This document shows positions 58,855 to 64,000 of a stretch of 64,000 nt of DNA, piece by piece. Where the stretch lies: assembly GCA_026874595.1 (NCBI GenBank), contig CM049320.1, positions 53,783,070-53,847,069 of the forward strand, read 5' to 3'. This DNA is from Sipunculus nudus (lineage: Eukaryota; Annelida; Sipuncula; Golfingiida; Sipunculidae). The position numbers and the translations under genes are program-made. Under the pieces are notes generated by a model. The model ran no database searches and was not told where the DNA came from. It saw only the letters and a list, made by a program, of their open reading frames with translations. Position 1 is the stretch's first letter; the number at the start of each line of letters is the position of its first letter.

Positions 58855-59469
58855 CTGAAAAAGGTGTAGCAATTTATCAGTAGCTAAATTGTGTTATTTC
58901 CATTGTCAGTTTGGAGAAAAAGATAATATAGTATTAACTGTCAGCAACACAGCTGACAGTTCTTAAACATGCATGCAGCTGCATGGAATGCACTGACATC
59001 AGCTAGATATTGACACAAGTCCAAGAAGAATTTATAACAGTTATTTATATGGAGGTTTTTTTATCAAATGAAAATGTCCACCTCTTACATTTTATTCAAA
59101 TACCGTTTACACCTGGTAACATAATGATGATATATAAGAATAAGGCCTCTAAAAGTTATACCTCTTTAATGGAATAATATGAATGTTTACAACAACCCTA
59201 AGGAATTTAAAGCTGCTGGTTAGCAAAATATGTTGCAAGCATCTGTCATTTAATAATTCAGTGGCATTGACAATAACAAAATAAAACATCACATGTACTT
59301 TATATTTAATTGAGGATTAAAAATATATTACCTGCAAATATGTTCAACTAGAAAACTTCAACTTTTACCAAAATTATACGAGGGAAACATTTGCATACGT
59401 GTGTAAAAATAAAATTTGGATAAAGTGAAGCAAGAATTACTAAATTAAATATTCACTCTCTTACCAAAT

Positions 59470-60510
59470 TCACTCCAACTTGGGTAAACTGGAACTACTA
59501 TACCACCATTACCACCAATATACCCACATCCAGCCTTGGTAACTTGGAAACCATCCCACCACCAATATTTACCAATCCAGCCTGGGTATCCAAAGCAGTC
59601 CCAACACCAACACCCATGTACACACATCCAGCCTTGGTACCCTGGACTCCATTCCACCAACACCCATGTACACACATCGAACCTTGATACCCTTGACCCA
59701 ATTCCAGCAACACCCATGTACACACATCCAGCCTTTGTACCCTGGACCACATTCCACAAACATCCATGATCACACATCCAGCCTTTGTACCCTGGACTCC
59801 AGTCCATCACCAATCATGTAATCACCCATCCAGCCTTTGTACCCTGGACTCCAGTCCATCACCAGTCATGTAATCACTTGATACCCTTGACCCAATTTCA
59901 GCAACACCCATGTACACACATCCAGCCTTTGTACCCTGGACCACATTCCACAAACATCCATGATCACACATCCAGCCTTTGTACCCTGGACTCCAGTCCA
60001 TCACCAGTCATATTATCACACATCCAGCCTTAGTACTCTACACCCAGTTACATCAACACCGTGTGCACACAAACAGCCTTGGTACCACCACCAGTCATGT
60101 TTTCACACATCCAGACTTGGTATCCTGAAACCTATTCCACAAGCACCACCCATATGCATGCATCCAGCACTGGTACCCTGGACCCTATTCCCCCAACACT
60201 ACAAATGTGCACACATCCATTCTTGGTACCCTGAACCTTATTCCACCAACACCCATGTACATTCATCCAGCCTTGGTACCCTGGACCTAAGTCCAGCACC
60301 AGTCATGTATTCACACATCCAGACTTGGTACTCTGAACCCAGTTCCACCATCACCCATGTACACACACCCAGCCTTGGTGCCCTTGACTAAAATCCACAA
60401 GCACCACACATCAAGCATTGGTACCCTGGACTCCATTCACACATCCAGCCTTCTTACTCTGGAACCTACTCAACCATCACCACCCATGTACACACATTCA
60501 GCATTGATAA
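59470..60510. repeat. 50-51 bp minisatellite, about 20 copies
   Basis: The unit is close to acacatccagccttggtacc-ctggactcc-ttccaccaacacccatgt. Copies vary in length (50-51, some shortened) and sequence. As the unit is not a multiple of three, open frames appear in several phases on both strands. They are not genes. It lies in the proposed intron between 58854 and 61410. Confidence 0.93.
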
Positions 60511-61013
60511 GATGTATAAATTACCATTTTGTTTACGATGTGCCCATGAGGTAATTTTTGAACATGCTGCAGATTTTAATCTACACAAATATGATATTGC
60601 ACATAATTACAGGTTTTGAATTTGCTAATTTTATCATTCTGATCACAAATTACTTATGTCTTCCTGATTCATCTTCAAATTAAAGGTTTCAGTAAAACTG
60701 CCTTGAAAAATGTAACAAAATTATCTTTGCACAGCCTACTTCTTGAAACAGCAAAATTTTCATCATGTATCACATTTGATAAATAAATATCTTACCTACT
60801 CAGCAGCCTATATATGTAAACTTGGGTCCACAATGCACCCAAAGATGGGTCATGGTTATGCCGAACCAAATTGAATGTTTTACAGTAGTTTCTAATTAAA
60901 AGCTGCTAATGACCACTTGTTTTACTTTTAAAAAAATATAAAAACAACATGTCTGTTTTTTTTAAAAAGCAACTGTTTTAAATATAAAAACACTCCAAAT
61001 TTCAAATATTCAG

Positions 61014-61085
61014 GGGCACGGCATTGTGGGGTTGGGGGTTCCAAGGGGTCAAGAAAGCCCCCCCCCCCCCGCCCCCCTTTACACT
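61014..61085. repeat. G-rich/C-rich transposon-like fragment
   Basis: caggggcacggcattgtggg followed by G and C runs resembles the terminal style of the hAT-like elements at 39.5-49.7 kb. No partner end was found. Confidence 0.35.
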
Positions 61086-61409
61086 GACAACCAGTGAATT
61101 ATTGCCCTTCAGAGGGCTGTATCACATCAGCTTTTGAAAAGTAAGGACTTTTATTTTGGAAATCCCCCCGAGGTTACATACCCTTACATACCCTGTACAT
61201 ACCCTTGTATATGAACTGTCTCATAAGTGACATTACTGTATTTGAATGGTGAAAACCTGTGAAGGTAAAATGTCGATGTTATTTATATAAAGCATGAATA
61301 TTTGTATCTCTATGAGCGATATTATGAATATATATACTGTTCACAAACTTAACTTTTGACTCGCCTTTTAATTTCTGGCAAATTATATTTTTGGGTTGCT
61401 ACAGGAAAC

Positions 61410-61491
61410 CTTCTCTGCGCCCAAGACTAATCAGCCAAGGTGGACCTGGTAATTGCTCAAAATCACGTTCCGTTTTCTCGGAAGCTTTCAT
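61410..61491 (-). CDS. Candidate first exon of the 57.8-61.5 kb minus-strand gene
   Basis: The ATG (61491-61489) has a good context (ggaaagATGa). It opens MKASEKTERDFEQLPGPPWL and continues about seven more codons to a possible phase-1 donor (GAGAAG|GTTTCC, weak). Read-through meets a stop four codons later. The phase fits the acceptor at 58854. GC content and CpGs are raised around the start, as at a TATA-less promoter. Confidence 0.4.
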
Positions 61492-61600
61492 CTTTCCCGC
61501 GATCACTGGCAATCAGTTTATCATATAAATGGGGAGAATATCCGGTCATGTGATCAGTGGCAAAAAATAACGGCGGTAAAAACAAGTAAAATGTAATTTT
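61492..61600 (-). promoter_or_regulatory. Candidate promoter with E2F-like site
   Basis: Directly upstream of the ATG on the minus strand is gcgggaaag (E2F consensus type). Further upstream lie tcacatgacc and an accgccgtta motif related to YY1-type initiators. The cluster and the local CpGs suggest a housekeeping-style promoter. Motif matches alone are weak evidence. Confidence 0.35.
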
Positions 61601-61609
61601 CCGCACCGA

Positions 61610-61790
61610 GACATGTCTTAAAACATGTATTACACATGTTTCACACATGTAACGACAGAGCATGATGTTTCAATGGACCCAATTTTGAATCAAACGGTGA
61701 AACATGTTTTGAAACATGTTTAAAATTTAAACATTTTTGCATACAAAACATGCTAAACATCATGTAAAACATCTGTGAAACGTCAATTTT
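61610..61790. repeat. Second ACATGT palindrome cluster
   Basis: Six ACATGT hexamers in 180 bp, including gagacatgtcttaaaacatg and gaaacatgttttgaaacatg. These are the same decamers as the array at 55028-55680, but without its 182-bp unit. It lies just upstream of the candidate promoter at 61.5 kb. Confidence 0.75.
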
Positions 61791-61987
61791 TAGATTGGTT
61801 TACGATAAACTCCTTTTCCTTCTTAGAGATTTGATACACCTGAAATCAGAGTTGAGTCGAAGTCCACTTAAATGTTCATCTATTATCACCAGCATATTGA
61901 AAATGATGGATTGTCTGCCGGGTAAAAAGACACAGTTGCGGGATTCTCTTTTCTGTTACCAACCAGGGATTCCTTCAATCAGGGTTT

Positions 61988-61989
<2 letters not shown>

Positions 61990-62053
<64 letters not shown>
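61990..62053. repeat. (TA)n microsatellite
   Basis: About 63 bp of TA. Confidence 0.95.
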
Positions 62054-62059
<6 letters not shown>

Positions 62060-62384
62060 TTTTATACACATGGTGGTTGTGTTCATAGAGTGTCCGTCGA
62101 AAGTTCATTACAAATTGAATAATTATCGGTTTACTCAGATGGTTACGTAAACGAAAGACAGAGCACGTATTTGTAATATGATATTTCTATATCTGTTGGT
62201 GTTAATCTCCCCCCCCCCCTCTCATACACAAACATATATATGTTGAAATAAAGCGGGATGAGAGGGTGGGCTTACAATATATTCTCAAACAATCAACGTG
62301 CCATTTATATTACATTTAATTAGAATAATTGGTTGCCCGGACTATGCCCGGTTCACATAAGTAAAGATTTTTCGAAACATATTC

Positions 62385-63355
62385 AATGTCAGGGTTGCAT
62401 GGTTACCACCCAGCGGTTTAAACCTTTTAAAATGTGGTTAAAATCACCCCGGCTAAAACAGTAGCAAACAGTTTGAAATCCTACAATCCATATAATAGTC
62501 AAGGCCAGTTACAGGCATTTTGTATAAATATATATGGACAACTAATATTTAGCACAGGGTGTCATATGAGTTGAGAACCCAGTCTGAAAACTATACCTTT
62601 AATACTGGTGTGATCATTTATGGGGGTCTAATGATTTGTTTCTGATATCTTTTAAGGTATAAGCACAGAGGGTGTTTGGATACCATTTTGTAATCAGTCA
62701 GAGATCAGAAGGTTTTTATAAGGTTTTTATAATTATGACATTCCAGTACCTGATATAACTATATGAACAACTCAAAATCGGTAGAAGATGTCAAATGACT
62801 TGAAGCTCCATAGTTTGAAAACCATGTGGGTGTGATCACTCATGGATGTCTAATGGTTTGAGACTTTGCAGACAGTTTGAAATTCTTTGATGTTTCATTA
62901 ATCTTTGGGTAGAAGTACAGGTGGTGTTTTGGTGAAACATATCTTCATAATCCATCTGACATTTCTGTTGTGAACAATGGCAAGTAATACAAGTACCAAG
63001 CTAAATTCTGAAAGGGGGTTGGCCTATGAACCCCATCCTGGACTTTGTAGCTGGGTCTCATGGTGATGTACCTAGGTTATATCTGTTTAAATATGTTTAT
63101 TTATTTTCTGCATTATGTTAGGATTTTTATCTTTGAAATTAAAATAAACATGATACTCTGTTTTTGTTTATTCTTGAAATTTTTGCATTTTAATAAGTAC
63201 CACTCTATCTCTTACTGAATATTTGACAATTTTAACCACCTTTTAGCCGCAATATACGGCTAAATTGGTTAAAATCTAGTTTCAGCCGGTCTTAGCCATG
63301 CCTGAAGGCTAAAACAGGTTTTGGCCGGCTAAAACCCATCCCATTTCACTGTAAT
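62385..63355. repeat. Possible element with CGGCTAAAAC-type ends and an internal duplication
   Basis: The left part has gtggttaaaatcaccccggctaaaac. The right part has ttaaccaccttttagccg and, several times, ggctaaaac in both orientations. Inside, two segments about 229 bp apart (tgaaaactatacc... at about 62587 and tgaaaaccatgtg... at about 62816) share gtgtgatca, tgtctaatg and a flanking gacaactaa/gaacaactca part. Confidence 0.45.
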
Positions 63356-63359
63356 GATC

Positions 63360-64000
63360 ATCTTAGCGAAAATAGATGTATGAAAATCGCCTTTTAAATG
63401 ACATTTATTTGGGAACTATTTAATTGCAATGAACATGTACATATAGTAAAGATAACTCTGTTATGACCTTGTTATAACTTGTCGCGACATGGGGATCGGT
63501 CACGTGGTCCTATTTATTCATAAAAAGAGTAGCGATTGGTTTGACTTGCATTGGTTGGCACTAGCCATTACACCAGGCGGCCTTAACACGCCGTTGTTTG
63601 TTTTGTATAATAAGCATAATATCAAACAAAATTGACAGTATCAGTCAAAATATTTTGGCCAATCATGCAGACTTGTCCAAATGCTTGCTTTTGACCGCTT
63701 TGAGTGGCGAATTTTCGCTTCACTTCTTTCAGATCATTATTGGAAGAAAATGAGATACACAATCCCTGATTTTCTTGGCTTAATTGACCGTAAAAGCAAC
63801 AAACACTCACATAAAAAACTTTATATTAGAATTTATTATTAGATCTGTAAAAAAAAGAGATATCCGGGGTTTTGAAGATGTTATATAGGAAAACAATTAT
63901 AGTATAAGGTTGAAAAAAAGAAATAAGGTTTGATGCCCGGATTGTTTTTCAGAAATCAATGCGGGCGGGCGTTTTTTGATGATAATAACAGCTTTAATTT
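63360..64000. other. Stretch with one weak minus-strand exon candidate
   Basis: The minus frame at 63622-63810 reads FGQVCMIGQNILTDTVNFV at its end and is protein-like, but lacks clear splice signals. Otherwise I see nothing. Confidence 0.25.

Noticed and set aside
59445-60554. Several open frames of 60-143 codons on both strands
   Set aside because: All are produced by the 50-51 bp minisatellite. The frames shift from unit to unit and no splice or start signal supports them.

Overview
This is eukaryotic, animal-type nuclear DNA. It is AT-rich and has no long uninterrupted reading frames, no operons and no Shine-Dalgarno spacing. What it does have is short exon-sized open stretches flanked by intron-type splice signals, many (TA)n/(CA)n/(GA)n/poly-G microsatellites, tRNA-derived SINEs, small DNA transposons and diverged tandem repeats. 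Several repeats (the SINE tail ending CGGAGAAAACC, blocks with CCTGAAATTAGGTCA, the AGCTGAGCGTCATGGCC end, GGTGGCGCCACC boxes) are of types I associate with mollusc genomes. A mollusc is my best guess, but it is inference without a database.

Layout. 0-5 kb: minus-strand exon candidates, including a compact two-exon small Cys-rich secreted peptide gene (4.2-4.9 kb) with a TATA box and a frameshifted signal peptide. 5-9 kb: SINEs, a hammerhead-ribozyme motif next to a long (TA)n(GA)n tract, and an inverted-repeat element filled with GAGAGATC units. 9.4-9.7 kb: a TATA box and a plus-strand signal-peptide start. 10-18 kb: a tRNA-derived SINE, microsatellites, weak exons at 12.7-15 kb and a first-exon candidate at 17.8 kb. 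18-29 kb: mostly non-coding, with a tandem duplication and pogo-like MITEs. 28.9-33 kb: minus-strand exons of one or two further small Cys-rich peptide genes. 34-37.8 kb: interspersed repeats and a decayed coding remnant with a CXC-like cysteine cluster. 39.5-50 kb: a transposon-dense block with a poly-G/poly-C-rich hAT-like MITE family (at least four copies), a 1.5-kb hAT-like insertion inside a coding-like exon, and a 0.7-0.8 kb tandem duplication. 51.5-53.7 kb: a diverged tandem repeat and a second hammerhead-like motif inside a long inverted repeat. 55-61.8 kb: two clusters of ACATGT palindromes flank a candidate minus-strand gene whose first intron holds a 50-bp minisatellite of about 20 copies.

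No gene here is identified by name. Exon calls rest on open frame, splice signals, phase agreement and mutual similarity, so most carry modest confidence. The items most worth following up are the hammerhead motifs, the ACATGT arrays, the small Cys-rich peptide family and the transposon insertion with its target-site duplication.
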